This document shows positions 1-8,034 of a stretch of 31,418 nucleotides of DNA, piece by piece (the stretch's first letter is position 1; every line of letters begins with the position of its first letter). The notes under the pieces are model-generated. The model was not told the DNA's origin and did no database searches. It saw nothing but the letters and a program-made list of their open reading frames with translations. The stretch spans positions 1 to 31,418 of the forward strand of contig JBFMDN010000067.1 in the NCBI GenBank assembly GCA_040753915.1. Reading direction: 5' to 3'. The position numbers and the translations under genes are program-made. The stretch is from JBFMDN01 sp040753915 (lineage in GTDB: Bacteria > Desulfobacterota > Desulfomonilia > Desulfomonilales > Desulfomonilaceae).

Positions 1-4
1 AAAA

Positions 5-193
5 TGTCTCAAAACTCGGGACACACCAAAACTCGTAGCACGATTGAGCGTCGATGCGTGGAAAGGCACCCTCACCCCAACCCTCTCCCAGCGGGAGAGG
101 GAGCCGAAAGAATCCCCTCTCCCCCGCTTCGGGGGAGAGGGTCAGGGTGAGGGGGTGTGCCACGATTATTGCGGACTGCCGGCTTTTGAGACA
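5..193 (+). mobile_element. 189-bp MITE-like element, left copy
   Basis: The element starts with TGTCTCAAAA (5-14) and ends with the inverted complement TTTTGAGACA (184-193), so it has 10-bp terminal inverted repeats. Inside are a 9-bp stem (81-89 with 93-101) and an 11-bp stem with a GCTTC loop (115-125 with 131-141), bracketed by CCCTCACCC and GGGTGAGGG. A second copy of the same length lies inverted at 31228-31416; by hand I count about nine mismatches, roughly 95% identity. No transposase is encoded, so it is a non-autonomous element or dispersed intergenic repeat. The open frame through it is GC-rich repeat translation, not a gene. I see no clear target-site duplication. Confidence 0.85.
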
Positions 194-258
194 CTTTCTT
201 CCAAGCTGCCATCTTCCGTCCGTGTAGGGTAGCCTTTCAGGCTGCCATTTCTTCAGAT

Positions 259-276
259 GCAGGCTGGAAGGCCTGC
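259..276. other. Intergenic hairpin
   Basis: GCAGGC (259-264) pairs with GCCTGC (271-276) around a 6-nt loop. A smaller AGCC/GGCT hairpin lies just to its left. Neither is followed by a T-run. The stretch 194-370 otherwise holds no gene that I can support. Confidence 0.4.
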
Positions 277-319
277 ACAACAAGACGGCGGTCGCAAGCA
301 TCCGGTCAGGTAGGATAGG

Positions 320-343
320 ATAGTCCAGCGAAACGCAGGACTA
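320..343 (-). terminator. Possible terminator hairpin after abfD
   Basis: TAGTCC (321-326) pairs with GGACTA (338-343) about 28 bp beyond the stop codon of the dehydratase gene. The position suits a transcript end, but no U-tract follows on the minus strand, so intrinsic termination is uncertain. Confidence 0.35.
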
Positions 344-370
344 CTATTTCTCCGTATCCGCCTACGTCTA

Positions 371-1816
371 TCACTCAACTATACCCGCAAGCTTCGCTGC
401 AGCTTTCTTCTTCATGTCGAGCTTCCCCAGCCGACCATACATCACCTTTTGGGTTTGAGGGGAGCCGGCCCCGTGCATTGATTCTACAAGCGCCGTTCCA
501 CCGGTCATGTTTTCGATGAGCCGCAGAATGCGCAGCCGGTTCTCCGTGGACACGCCCTCTACGCCGGCCAGGTATTTCTTGACGTATCTACCAACTTCTT
601 CGCTCTTGAGATCGTTCTCAAATGGCATGGTGGCCAGAATACCACCCGCTACATCGTGGGCGAGCCGCGCTATCTCGTAAATGTGGCGGGTAATGTTGTG
701 CTTCGTACAATTTGCGAGCAGAGGGTCAGGATAATATGCTCCACTGCGAGTCTTGAACCCCATTGCAGAACAGGCTATGGAACCTGAATAGACTGTTTCG
801 GTAAGGTGCATCATCTCCGCCAGCTTCTCCTTGACGTGGGATGCCTTGTCCGAACCCTGCATCTCACTGGCGAGAGCGCATGCCCCCACGATGACGTCGG
901 ACACTCCGCCCTTGCACCCGCCGTAGTTCTGGCGGTGAAGCGTGGCAAAACGCTCCACGAGAAGGCCTGTGAAATCTACCTCTCCACACATGAAGACCCT
1001 CTCCCACGGAACGAAGACGTCCTCGAACACAATCAGAGTCTCCCCGCCAACCAGCCCGTATTCGGGGTTCCCCGCGTCAATGCGGCCTCCGAACTTGCGC
1101 TCGTCATTCGTTTGCCGGCCGAAGATCTGGATGACTCCGGGGGCATCCAGTGGCACCGCGCACACGAGAGCGTACTCCGCATCGGGTTCCCTCATCATCT
1201 GAGTAGGCATGACCAGGATTTCGTGACTATTGGCTCCACCCGTTTGGTGTGCCTTCGCTCCACGGATGACAATCCCGTCCGAGAGCCGCTCGGCAATTCG
1301 GGTGAAGAGGTCCGGATCGGCCTGCTGATGAGGGGGCTTGGAACGATCCCCTTTTGGGTCGGTCATGCCACCCACGATCATTCTGTTGCTCTTCTGCACC
1401 TCCTTGAGGTACTCCAGAAAACGCTCGTGATACTTTGTGCCATGCTTCTCATCAATTTCGTACGTGGTCATGTACGTGGCATTGAGAGCATCCCACCCCA
1501 CACACCGTTGAAAACAGCTCCCCGTTTCGTGCGCGACGGCCCTTAAGAGCTGCACCTTCTTAATGAGATCCTCGACGGACTGGTGGATGTGGGTGAAGCG
1601 GTTGATCCTTTCGCCCGTCAGGTGGCTGGTGGCAAGGGCTATGTCCTCGAACTCGGGGCGAGTGGCCATTTCATAGGTCTTTGCAGCGGCATTGATGTGA
1701 GGGATAAAGGCTGGATGGGAAGTGATGTCGTTCACTCTTTCGCCATTGTAGTACACGACACGCGGTTGTTCACGCAGGCTCCGGACATAGTCTTCTGCAG
1801 TCTTGATTCCTATCAT
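371..1816 (-). CDS. abfD: 4-hydroxybutyryl-CoA dehydratase / vinylacetyl-CoA isomerase (AbfD family)
   Basis: The 481-aa product resembles the FAD- and [4Fe-4S]-containing enzyme that dehydrates 4-hydroxybutyryl-CoA to crotonyl-CoA by a ketyl-radical route. All four cluster ligands known from the Clostridium aminobutyricum enzyme are present with a constant +2 offset: C101 and C105 (in CFQRCVG), H294 and C301 (in HRQNYGGCK). The proposed catalytic Y298, K302, E259 and E445 (ESMHGAGSP) are also kept. This separates it from the related HpaB-type flavin monooxygenases, which lack these ligands. The start at 1816 follows AAAGGA at a good distance; the frame stays open 26 codons further upstream, but without a ribosome site. 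It is probably the last gene of an operon with the Cys-rich protein and the XRE regulator. The substrate could be a related 4-hydroxyacyl-CoA, since no 4-hydroxybutyrate dehydrogenase is recognisable nearby. Confidence 0.92.
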   Translation of the reverse strand: MIGIKTAEDYVRSLREQPRVVYYNGERVNDITSHPAFIPHINAAAKTYEMATRPEFEDIALATSHLTGERINRFTHIHQSVEDLIKKVQLLRAVAHETGSCFQRCVGWDALNATYMTTYEIDEKHGTKYHERFLEYLKEVQKSNRMIVGGMTDPKGDRSKPPHQQADPDLFTRIAERLSDGIVIRGAKAHQTGGANSHEILVMPTQMMREPDAEYALVCAVPLDAPGVIQIFGRQTNDERKFGGRIDAGNPEYGLVGGETLIVFEDVFVPWERVFMCGEVDFTGLLVERFATLHRQNYGGCKGGVSDVIVGACALASEMQGSDKASHVKEKLAEMMHLTETVYSGSIACSAMGFKTRSGAYYPDPLLANCTKHNITRHIYEIARLAHDVAGGILATMPFENDLKSEEVGRYVKKYLAGVEGVSTENRLRILRLIENMTGGTALVESMHGAGSPQTQKVMYGRLGKLDMKKKAAAKLAGIVE

Positions 1817-2126
1817 TTGACCATTCCTTTCTCGCGGGGTCTTTGAAGTCTTGGGGGCTTGTCTTGCTACACGTTCGGAGAAGAGAGATAACACTTGCCG
1901 CGGACAGAGTATTGTCAGTCACGGACACAACCACGTGCCGCCGGGACAGATCATCGCGCGGACAAGCGGTTTCGCAACCGCAAATTAAGAGGACGGCCGT
2001 CCACTCACAATCTTCAAATGGCACCCACTCGATTCGGCCGTTGCTCGCATCCCGAATGCTTTCCCAGTATTCAGTCCGATCATAACCGGGATTACATCCT
2101 CCGCAGAATTTCACCGCTGCCTTCAT
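1770..2126 (-). CDS. Small Cys-rich protein, CGGCN motif, unknown function
   Basis: This 118-aa protein carries CGGCNPGYDR near its N-terminus (C8, C11), then C40 and a hydrophobic strand ending in CGCETACP (C49, C51, C55). The pattern suggests metal or Fe-S binding. I have a recollection of small anaerobe proteins with a CGGCNPxYDR start and a later C-x-x-x-C-P segment, but cannot name a function. The gene lies 56 bp after the XRE regulator and its 3' end overlaps the start of abfD by 47 bp, so coupled translation is plausible. The ATG at 2126 has only a weak ribosome site, and the frame stays open to a TTG at 2189. The C-terminal 30 residues, which overlap abfD, look low in conservation value. 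It may be a maturation or electron-transfer partner for the dehydratase; that is inference. Confidence 0.62.
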   Translation of the reverse strand: MKAAVKFCGGCNPGYDRTEYWESIRDASNGRIEWVPFEDCEWTAVLLICGCETACPRDDLSRRHVVVSVTDNTLSAASVISLLRTCSKTSPQDFKDPARKEWSNDRNQDCRRLCPEPA

Positions 2127-2182
2127 GGAGCTACCGAAAGGAGTGGTCCACCCTTCTCCCAGGACCGTACCGCTGTAATGCC

Positions 2183-2728
2183 CTACCAACTCGGTGGGTG
2201 GTTGACCCAGAGAACCTCGACTTCCTCATTGCTCACGTTACGAAACCGGTGGGGGCTGGTTGAATTAAAGTAGAACGTATCACCTTCACGCAAGACGTAA
2301 GTGGTCCCGTTCACCGTCAATTCGAGGGTGCCTCGCATGACGTAGCCGAATTCCTCTCCGGGGTGTACATAATCTCCCACGGAGCCGCCTCCCGGTGCCA
2401 CCACTGCCAGCCTTGCGTCAAGTTTCTTGTCGGATCCCTGACGCACGAGAATCTCTAACAAGAGCTTTGATCCCAGGACAGAGACCCGCTGTCTCTCTTC
2501 CTTGCGCAAGATCACCTGTTGGTCGCTGCCGCCTTCCGAGAAGAGCTCGACAATTGTGGAGCCAAGGGCGTCCGCGATTTTCTTGAGCCGAGAGACCGAG
2601 GGATCCAGCTTGTCGGTCTCTACCATAGAGAGATACGATGGCGTACACCCAACGAGCTCGGCTACCTGCTTCAGTGATAGCCCGCGAGCCTTGCGCACCG
2701 CCCGCAGACGACTTCCAATGGAGCTCAT
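2183..2728 (-). CDS. XRE-family regulator with cupin sensor domain
   Basis: The 181-aa protein has an N-terminal helix-turn-helix of the Cro/C1 type (about residues 7-62, with LSLKQVAELVGCTPSYLSMVE) and a C-terminal cupin_2 barrel (about 105-175) with H122, E126 and H160 as likely metal or ligand-binding residues. Such regulators usually sense a small catabolic ligand. I chose the ATG at 2728 over the in-frame ATG at 2749: a strong promoter has its -10 at 2768-2773, which would leave the 2749 start with a leader of only about 12 nt and no ribosome site. It is the first gene of the probable operon with the Cys-rich protein and abfD, so it probably controls that operon and itself. Confidence 0.88.
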   Translation of the reverse strand: MSSIGSRLRAVRKARGLSLKQVAELVGCTPSYLSMVETDKLDPSVSRLKKIADALGSTIVELFSEGGSDQQVILRKEERQRVSVLGSKLLLEILVRQGSDKKLDARLAVVAPGGGSVGDYVHPGEEFGYVMRGTLELTVNGTTYVLREGDTFYFNSTSPHRFRNVSNEEVEVLWVNHPPSW

Positions 2729-2767
2729 GCCTGGCAAGTCCGGAAACATTTCAGTATTCGATTAATC

Positions 2768-2796
2768 AGCATAGTATTGTCGACAGGGGAAGTCAA
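2768..2796 (-). promoter_or_regulatory. Sigma-70 promoter of the XRE-abfD operon
   Basis: On the minus strand TTGACT (2796-2791) is followed after exactly 17 bp by TATGCT (2773-2768). It sits about 40 bp upstream of the chosen start of the XRE gene. Confidence 0.6.
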
Positions 2797-3373
2797 CCAC
2801 AAGAATGCGCTTCCGGTGAGAAAGCTGCTCGAGAGATCTTTCAGAAGTGGCTGTGGAACAGGTGTGTCCGGAAATGGAGGACCTCTTGACATAGAAACGA
2901 TGGCCATGCGGGATTCAGCCTAGCGATAAAAATCCTTGACAGAATTTCAGGATCTTGTTATGCCAACAAAAGCGGACTTCTAGGCTTAAGACTCATACGG
3001 GACACGGACATATGGCAGCAAGCCCTGCCGGTCTCGTACTGTATTCCATAAGGATGGAGGCGGGAAGGATCGCATCTTCATGTGTGTGGCAAGCTCCATC
3101 GCGCGAGAGACTTCGGACGCTCACACCGAACCCGAAAAAGAAAAACTCCTGACGTGCAGCCGCATCGAGGCTAGGTGGCGCCTTGCGCAGCCGGTACGCT
3201 GCATGAGCTACATCATTTTCGATACACATCGCGGTTTCAGTTAGCAGGCAGCCAGGGAGAGATGCACCCGTGCCATAGCGAGATCCCACAATCGTAGTAC
3301 GCCGAGGGGCTGACGAGAGATTCGCGGGCTGTCAAGGGGGGCGAAAGCATAACATCAGGAAAATGGAGTGAAC
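2797..3373. other. Gene-free spacer between the abfD and SDR operons
   Basis: No convincing gene is present; the short frames have no family resemblance. A weak plus-strand sigma-70 candidate, TTGACA (2936-2941) with a 17-bp spacer and TATGCC (2959-2964), could start a leader of about 400 nt for the SDR operon. Confidence 0.4.
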
Positions 3374-4138
3374 ATGTCCTTGGCATTATTTGATCTGAGC
3401 GGAAAAACGGCCATGGTCACTGGGGGAACTCGCGGCCTAGGTGAGGTTTCTGCCATAGCGTTGGCGAAAGCAGGCGCGGACGTGGCTGTGTGCGGCCGCA
3501 GTAAGACCGATCTTGAGCGGGTCTCTCGGACCATTCGTGAGCTCGGACGGGAATCTGAAGGGTTTTCGCTGGACGTGACCTCCAAGCCGAGCATCGAGGC
3601 AGGATTCGCCGAGATTCTCAGCCGCTTCGGGAAGATCGACATACTCGTCAACAACGCAGGCGTAAATCACCGCGTACCACTACTCGAATTTCCGGAGGAC
3701 CAGTGGGACAAGGTTCTCGCTACAAACCTCAAGGGATATTTCCTCGTGGCTCAAGTGGTTGTGCCGCAGATGTTAGACCGAGGATATGGAAAAGTGATCA
3801 ACATGGGGTCCATTCTCGGAACTGTCGCGTTGCCAATGCAGGCAGCATATGCGTCATCAAAAGGGGGAGTACATCAGCTCACCAAGGTCATGGCACTGGA
3901 GTGGGCCAAGCAGGGGGTGAGGGTGAACGCGATAGGACCGACCTACTTCGAGACTGAGTTGGTCGCCCAGCTCCGAAATGACCCGGAGCGCTTCAACTTC
4001 ATAAACGAGCGCACGCCCATGGGAAGATGGGGTTACCCACCGGAGCTCGAGGGTACCGTAATCTTCCTTGCTGCGCCTGCCTCGGACTTTATCACAGGAC
4101 AAACCATCTACATTGACGGCGGCTGGACGGCCTGGTAG
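3374..4138 (+). CDS. SDR-family NAD(P)-dependent dehydrogenase
   Basis: The 254-aa protein is a classical short-chain dehydrogenase/reductase. It has the TGGTRGLG cofactor motif (16-23), NNAG (93-96), N118, S146 and the YxxxK pair Y159/K163, and it ends in the usual IDGGW segment. Best general match is to gluconate-5-dehydrogenase or 3-oxoacyl-reductase-like SDRs. It probably oxidises a hydroxyl group on the substrate handled by this operon, or on its CoA ester. The start ATG at 3374 follows GGAG with 5-nt spacing; a GTG two codons upstream is less likely. The CoA ligase gene begins 11 bp after its stop, so the two are co-transcribed. Confidence 0.93.
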   Translation: MSLALFDLSGKTAMVTGGTRGLGEVSAIALAKAGADVAVCGRSKTDLERVSRTIRELGRESEGFSLDVTSKPSIEAGFAEILSRFGKIDILVNNAGVNHRVPLLEFPEDQWDKVLATNLKGYFLVAQVVVPQMLDRGYGKVINMGSILGTVALPMQAAYASSKGGVHQLTKVMALEWAKQGVRVNAIGPTYFETELVAQLRNDPERFNFINERTPMGRWGYPPELEGTVIFLAAPASDFITGQTIYIDGGWTAW

Positions 4139-4149
4139 GGGAGCGAGAC

Positions 4150-5688
4150 ATGCTGGTCCACGAGATTCTCGAGTACACTGCGGGGAGGCTACCTGACAAG
4201 ACTGCATTGATAGAAGGCGATGTAAAACTAACTTTCAGCCAGACTCTGGCCCAGACGGAGGCGTTTTCTCGCTACCTGGCCGAGCAGGGGGTGAGGTCGG
4301 GCGATCGGGTGGCGCTCCTCCTCCCGAACTGCATCGAGTTCTGTATCGCATATTTCGCTGTTCTGAGATTGGGAGCGATTGTCGTTCCTCTCAACAACCG
4401 TCTCGCCCCGAAAGAATTCACCTATATTGTCAACGATTGCAGTCCCCGTACCCTGGTGCTGGGGTATCAGTACTGGGACACGTACCAGTTGTTCAAAGAC
4501 GATGTGGATCATATACCTGACCTCATCTACGCAGGGGATGAGCCCAAGGAAGGCGCTGCCTTCTTCGCGGATCTTGTGAAGGATCCATCCGCACCGCCTG
4601 TTTCTCCCCCGATCTCGTTCGATGACCCTGCATGCATCATGTACACGTCAGGCACTACCGGATTGCCGAAAGGTGCGGTGATGAGTCATCGCAACATATT
4701 CTGCAATGCTCGAAACGCGGGAGCTCATATGGGCTATCGCGAGTCTGACATCACACTTATCGTGGTACCACTCTTCCATGTAACAGGATTGAACACGCAA
4801 CTCATCGCGTTCTTTTATACAGGGGGAACGTGCGTAATCATGCGGTCGTACAACACCGCGCGGATGATCCAGCTCCTGGCTGAGCACAAGGTGACCACCA
4901 TGATAACTGTGCCGACGATGTACACCCTCATGTTAGTGAATCCCGAGCTGGAAAAAGTGGACCTTTCCTCATTGCGTGCCCTGTCGTACGGAGGGGCCCC
5001 CATGGCGCTCGACTCCATCAAGGCCCTGCACCAAAGGCTGAACATAGATCTTTTCAACGCCTACGGTTTGACCGAAACCAGCTCTCTCACCACCACCATG
5101 CCTCCCTGCGACACCCTTCGCAAAGGAGCCTCAGTGGGCCTGCCTGTCACCGGGGTGCAGCTTCGGGTTGTCGATGCGGACGGCAACGATCTCCCTCCGG
5201 ATACCGTTGGTGAGCTTTGGGTCAAGGGGCCCAATGTGGTGACCAGTTACTGGAACAAACCGGAAGCTACCGCAAAGAATCTGGGAGGCGGCTGGCTGCG
5301 GACAGGAGATTTTGCCCGAATAGACGAGGAAGGCTTCGTGTACGTGGTGGACCGGATGAAGGACATGATCAACCGCGGGGGTGAGAACGTCTATTCCATC
5401 GAGGTGGAGTCCGCTTTGCTCGACCATCCCCACGTGATGGAGGTGGCGGTAGTCCCCCGACCTCATAGCATCTTCGGTGAGGTGGTCCACGCGTTTGTCG
5501 TGCCCACGCCGGGCACTCAGCCCACTGAGGATGATCTCATAGAGCACTGTGAGCGGCTCATCGCGGATTACAAGGTTCCCGCAGGTGTCACGTTTCTCGA
5601 TGAATTGCCGCGGAATCCCGGTGGCAAAGTCCTCAAGACGAACCTGCGCCAGCTCGTGCCTCCAGGAGATCCTCCGCGTCGGAAGTAG
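4150..5688 (+). CDS. Acyl-CoA synthetase (AMP-forming)
   Basis: This 512-aa enzyme of the ANL superfamily makes acyl-CoA from a carboxylic acid, ATP and CoA through an acyl-adenylate. Motifs are complete: P-loop YTSGTTGLPKG (165-175), YGLTE (305-309), GWLRTGD (381-387), the hinge region with DRMKDMINRGGENV, and the C-terminal catalytic lysine K493 in NPGGK. It resembles medium/long-chain or FadD3-like ligases, but the substrate cannot be read from the sequence. The ATG is preceded by GGGGAG. With an SDR gene upstream and a HAAT importer downstream, it most likely activates the imported acid. Confidence 0.93.
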   Translation: MLVHEILEYTAGRLPDKTALIEGDVKLTFSQTLAQTEAFSRYLAEQGVRSGDRVALLLPNCIEFCIAYFAVLRLGAIVVPLNNRLAPKEFTYIVNDCSPRTLVLGYQYWDTYQLFKDDVDHIPDLIYAGDEPKEGAAFFADLVKDPSAPPVSPPISFDDPACIMYTSGTTGLPKGAVMSHRNIFCNARNAGAHMGYRESDITLIVVPLFHVTGLNTQLIAFFYTGGTCVIMRSYNTARMIQLLAEHKVTTMITVPTMYTLMLVNPELEKVDLSSLRALSYGGAPMALDSIKALHQRLNIDLFNAYGLTETSSLTTTMPPCDTLRKGASVGLPVTGVQLRVVDADGNDLPPDTVGELWVKGPNVVTSYWNKPEATAKNLGGGWLRTGDFARIDEEGFVYVVDRMKDMINRGGENVYSIEVESALLDHPHVMEVAVVPRPHSIFGEVVHAFVVPTPGTQPTEDDLIEHCERLIADYKVPAGVTFLDELPRNPGGKVLKTNLRQLVPPGDPPRRK

Positions 5689-5778
5689 GCTTTGGGGTTG
5701 AGACAAGCGCTTGAGTCCTAATTCCACATGAATCGGCTGAGCGTTATCCGATTCACCCAGAGAGAAGGGAGTGACTGC

Positions 5779-7068
5779 ATGGCAAAGAAGCAAATCACGA
5801 GAAGGGACTTTGTGAAGGCCGGTCTCCTTACCGCCGCTGCTGCCAGTCTAGGTCCGGGGGTTCTAAAACCAACGGGCCTGTGGGCGGCGGAGCCCAAGAT
5901 CAAGGGGCCGGTCAAGGTCGGGTATCAGGCAATCATGAGCGGCACCCTCGCCGGATACGGTGAATTCCACAGGATGGGAGCAGTGATGGCCGCGGATGAG
6001 ATCAATGCCTCAGGAGGAATAGGCGGGGCCAAGCTGGAAGTGGAATTCCGAGACTCCACCCTCAAGGCGCCTGAGGCCCTCAAGAACGCCCGGTATTTCG
6101 TTGACTCGTGGGAGGCAGATTTTCTTGCAGGAATCGACTCATCAGGGCAAGCGCTCGCTCTGGCTCCGGTTATGGCTCAGTTGGACAAGCCGTTGATGGT
6201 CACCCATGCAGCCACGGAAAAGCTGACGGAACAAGAAGTCTACAAGAACGGTATCAAACAGATATTCCGGATCTGCACCCCCACGTACCAGGATGGGAAT
6301 GCTGCCGCGTTTGTCGCCAAGGATTTGCCGGCCAAGAAGTGGGCCACAATCAGCCCAAAGTACGAGTACGGGTACACCTGCTGGCAGATGTTCAAGGACA
6401 CCCTTACAAAGCTGAAGCCGGATGCGGAATTCGTAGCCGAGTCCTGGGCGCCGTTCGGCACTACCGATTTTCGCCCGCATATCAATACGATTCTGGATGC
6501 CAAGCCCGACGGCCTCTACTCGGTAGAATGGGCTGGCGAGCTGATAACGATGATCAAACAGTGCTCGGAGGCCGGGCTTTTCAAGAGCATAAAGCACGTG
6601 ATGCTGCCGGTCGGTGCCGCTATGGATGTGTTGGAAGGCTTGGGCGACGCCATGCCCGACGGACTGTGGATGTCGGGCCGGTATTTCTTCATGTACCCGG
6701 ATTCCCCCAAGAATACGGAATGGGTGAAAGCGTTCCACAAGCGCTGGAACCATTATCCGGCGTACGTTTCCGAGACCGGTTATTCGACGATGTACGCCTT
6801 CAAGAAAGCTGTTGAAGCATCCGGCTCCAAGGACTCGAAGGCTGTCATACAGGCCCTCGAAGGCATGGAGCTCGACAGCCCTGCAGGAAAAAGGATTTTC
6901 CGCAAAGAGGATCATCAGGCCATGTACACGGTCCCCTGGGGGCTGACTGCGAGCGACCCCAAGTATCCATTCAAGATCATGGGTAAGATGGTAATCATCA
7001 CACCGGAACAATGCTTCAACCGTCCGCCATTCGAAGGGGCGGAGTGCACCCCGCCGTTCAAGTCCTAG
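5779..7068 (+). CDS. HAAT-type ABC transporter substrate-binding protein
   Basis: The 429-aa periplasmic protein has a Tat-like signal (RRDFVKAG, R8-R9, followed by an Ala-rich segment and a likely cleavage after WAA, about residue 37). The mature part is a Peripla_BP_6 / leucine-binding-protein fold beginning VKVGYQAIMSG. In many anaerobic degraders such proteins bind aromatic or other organic acids rather than branched amino acids. The start at 5779 has a GGGAG site; the frame stays open 17 codons upstream, but the signal peptide fits this start. It leads the transporter genes and is separated from the first permease by a strong hairpin. Confidence 0.93.
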   Translation: MAKKQITRRDFVKAGLLTAAAASLGPGVLKPTGLWAAEPKIKGPVKVGYQAIMSGTLAGYGEFHRMGAVMAADEINASGGIGGAKLEVEFRDSTLKAPEALKNARYFVDSWEADFLAGIDSSGQALALAPVMAQLDKPLMVTHAATEKLTEQEVYKNGIKQIFRICTPTYQDGNAAAFVAKDLPAKKWATISPKYEYGYTCWQMFKDTLTKLKPDAEFVAESWAPFGTTDFRPHINTILDAKPDGLYSVEWAGELITMIKQCSEAGLFKSIKHVMLPVGAAMDVLEGLGDAMPDGLWMSGRYFFMYPDSPKNTEWVKAFHKRWNHYPAYVSETGYSTMYAFKKAVEASGSKDSKAVIQALEGMELDSPAGKRIFRKEDHQAMYTVPWGLTASDPKYPFKIMGKMVIITPEQCFNRPPFEGAECTPPFKS

Positions 7069-7080
7069 GGCACACAAGCA

Positions 7081-7111
7081 TCCCCGGTCCGCTGTCAAGA
7101 GCGACCGGGGA
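7081..7111 (+). promoter_or_regulatory. Intercistronic hairpin between binding protein and permease
   Basis: TCCCCGGTC (7081-7089) pairs perfectly with GACCGGGGA (7103-7111) over a 13-nt loop, with no T-run after it. It starts 12 bp after the binding-protein stop. Hairpins here commonly protect the upstream mRNA or partly terminate, giving more binding protein than permease. Confidence 0.6.
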
Positions 7112-7163
7112 CAATCATCGGATTCGCCCGGAAATCCCGGCGTGACTCCGGAGGTTACCATTC

Positions 7164-8033
7164 ATGCTCGAATCCCTTGTTCATGTCTGCCTGGCCGGGC
7201 TCGCCCAGGGAATGTTCGTCTGGCTGGTGGCCAGTGGGTTGACGCTCATCTTTGGGGTGTTGAGGGTACTGAATTTCGCTCATGGCAGTTTCTACATGCT
7301 GGGCGCGTACTTTTGTTACACGCTCCTGTCCGCATTGGGGGACAATTTTTGGGCAGGACTCCTCTTGGGGCCGCTGTTCGTGTGCGCCATCGGCTTCGTG
7401 ATCGAGCGGTTTTTCCTTCGTTATGTCTACCACTTCGAGCTGCCTTACCAGTTGCTGCTCACCTTCGCGTTTGTCCTCATCTTCGATGACGTGGTCAAAG
7501 TGCTTTGGGGCGCAGGTTCCCTGGGGTCGCCTCGCGTTCCCGGTCTTGCCGGGTCAGTACCCATCCTGGGAAGAAACTTCCCGACGTACAGCCTGTTCAT
7601 CATGGTTGCCGGGCCGCTGCTCGCATTGGTGTTGTGGCTCGTGTTGGAGAAGACGTGGGCGGGCAGGATTATCAGGGCTGCGTCTTCGGACCGGGAGATG
7701 GCATCGGCCATAGGAGTACGGGTGCCTGCCCTTTACACAGCGGTCTTCGTCTTCGGCACGTGGCTTGGTGCGCTGGGCGGTGGGCTGGCGGTCCCGTACG
7801 TCGGGCTGCTCACACCGGGCATGGGAGAGACGATAATCATTGAAGCGTTTGTGGTGGTGGTAATAGGAGGGCTGGGAAGTCTCAAAGGAGCTTTTCTCGG
7901 CGCCTTGGTTATCGGCCTGCTCTCCTCGTTCGGCACGAGGTTCATCCCAACCTTCGACATGTTCCTTACCTTCATTCTGATGGCCGTCGTCCTGGTGTGG
8001 CGGCCGCAGGGTTTCTTCGGAGAGGCTTCTTAA
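7164..8033 (+). CDS. livH: ABC transporter permease, LivH family
   Basis: The 289-aa integral membrane protein has about eight hydrophobic segments and the family start pattern ASGLTLIFGVLRVLNFAHG, plus the EAFVVVVIGGLGSLKGA loop that contacts the ATPase. It forms the inner-membrane channel of the HAAT importer with LivM. A GGAGG site precedes the ATG. The LivM gene begins two bases after its stop, so translation is probably coupled. Confidence 0.94.
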   Translation: MLESLVHVCLAGLAQGMFVWLVASGLTLIFGVLRVLNFAHGSFYMLGAYFCYTLLSALGDNFWAGLLLGPLFVCAIGFVIERFFLRYVYHFELPYQLLLTFAFVLIFDDVVKVLWGAGSLGSPRVPGLAGSVPILGRNFPTYSLFIMVAGPLLALVLWLVLEKTWAGRIIRAASSDREMASAIGVRVPALYTAVFVFGTWLGALGGGLAVPYVGLLTPGMGETIIIEAFVVVVIGGLGSLKGAFLGALVIGLLSSFGTRFIPTFDMFLTFILMAVVLVWRPQGFFGEAS

Positions 8034-8034
8034 C

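Noticed and set aside
81..141. Repeated CCCTCTCCC blocks considered as a CRISPR or tandem array
   Set aside because: They are inverted, not direct, repeats with no unique spacers; they form hairpins within the MITE.
44..232. Open frame with a GC-rich peptide at the left end, and its copy at 31111-31377
   Set aside because: It translates the 189-bp MITE. The peptide arises from the hairpin repeats and has no family resemblance.
806..1546. 246-codon plus-strand frame opposite abfD
   Set aside because: It is the antisense shadow of a well-supported gene with all catalytic residues.
2955..3289. Small frames on both strands in the spacer before the SDR gene
   Set aside because: No ribosome sites of note, no motif, and poor composition for a protein.
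6142..7161. 339-codon minus-strand frame opposite the binding-protein gene
   Set aside because: Antisense shadow; the plus-strand frame has a signal peptide, ribosome site and family match.
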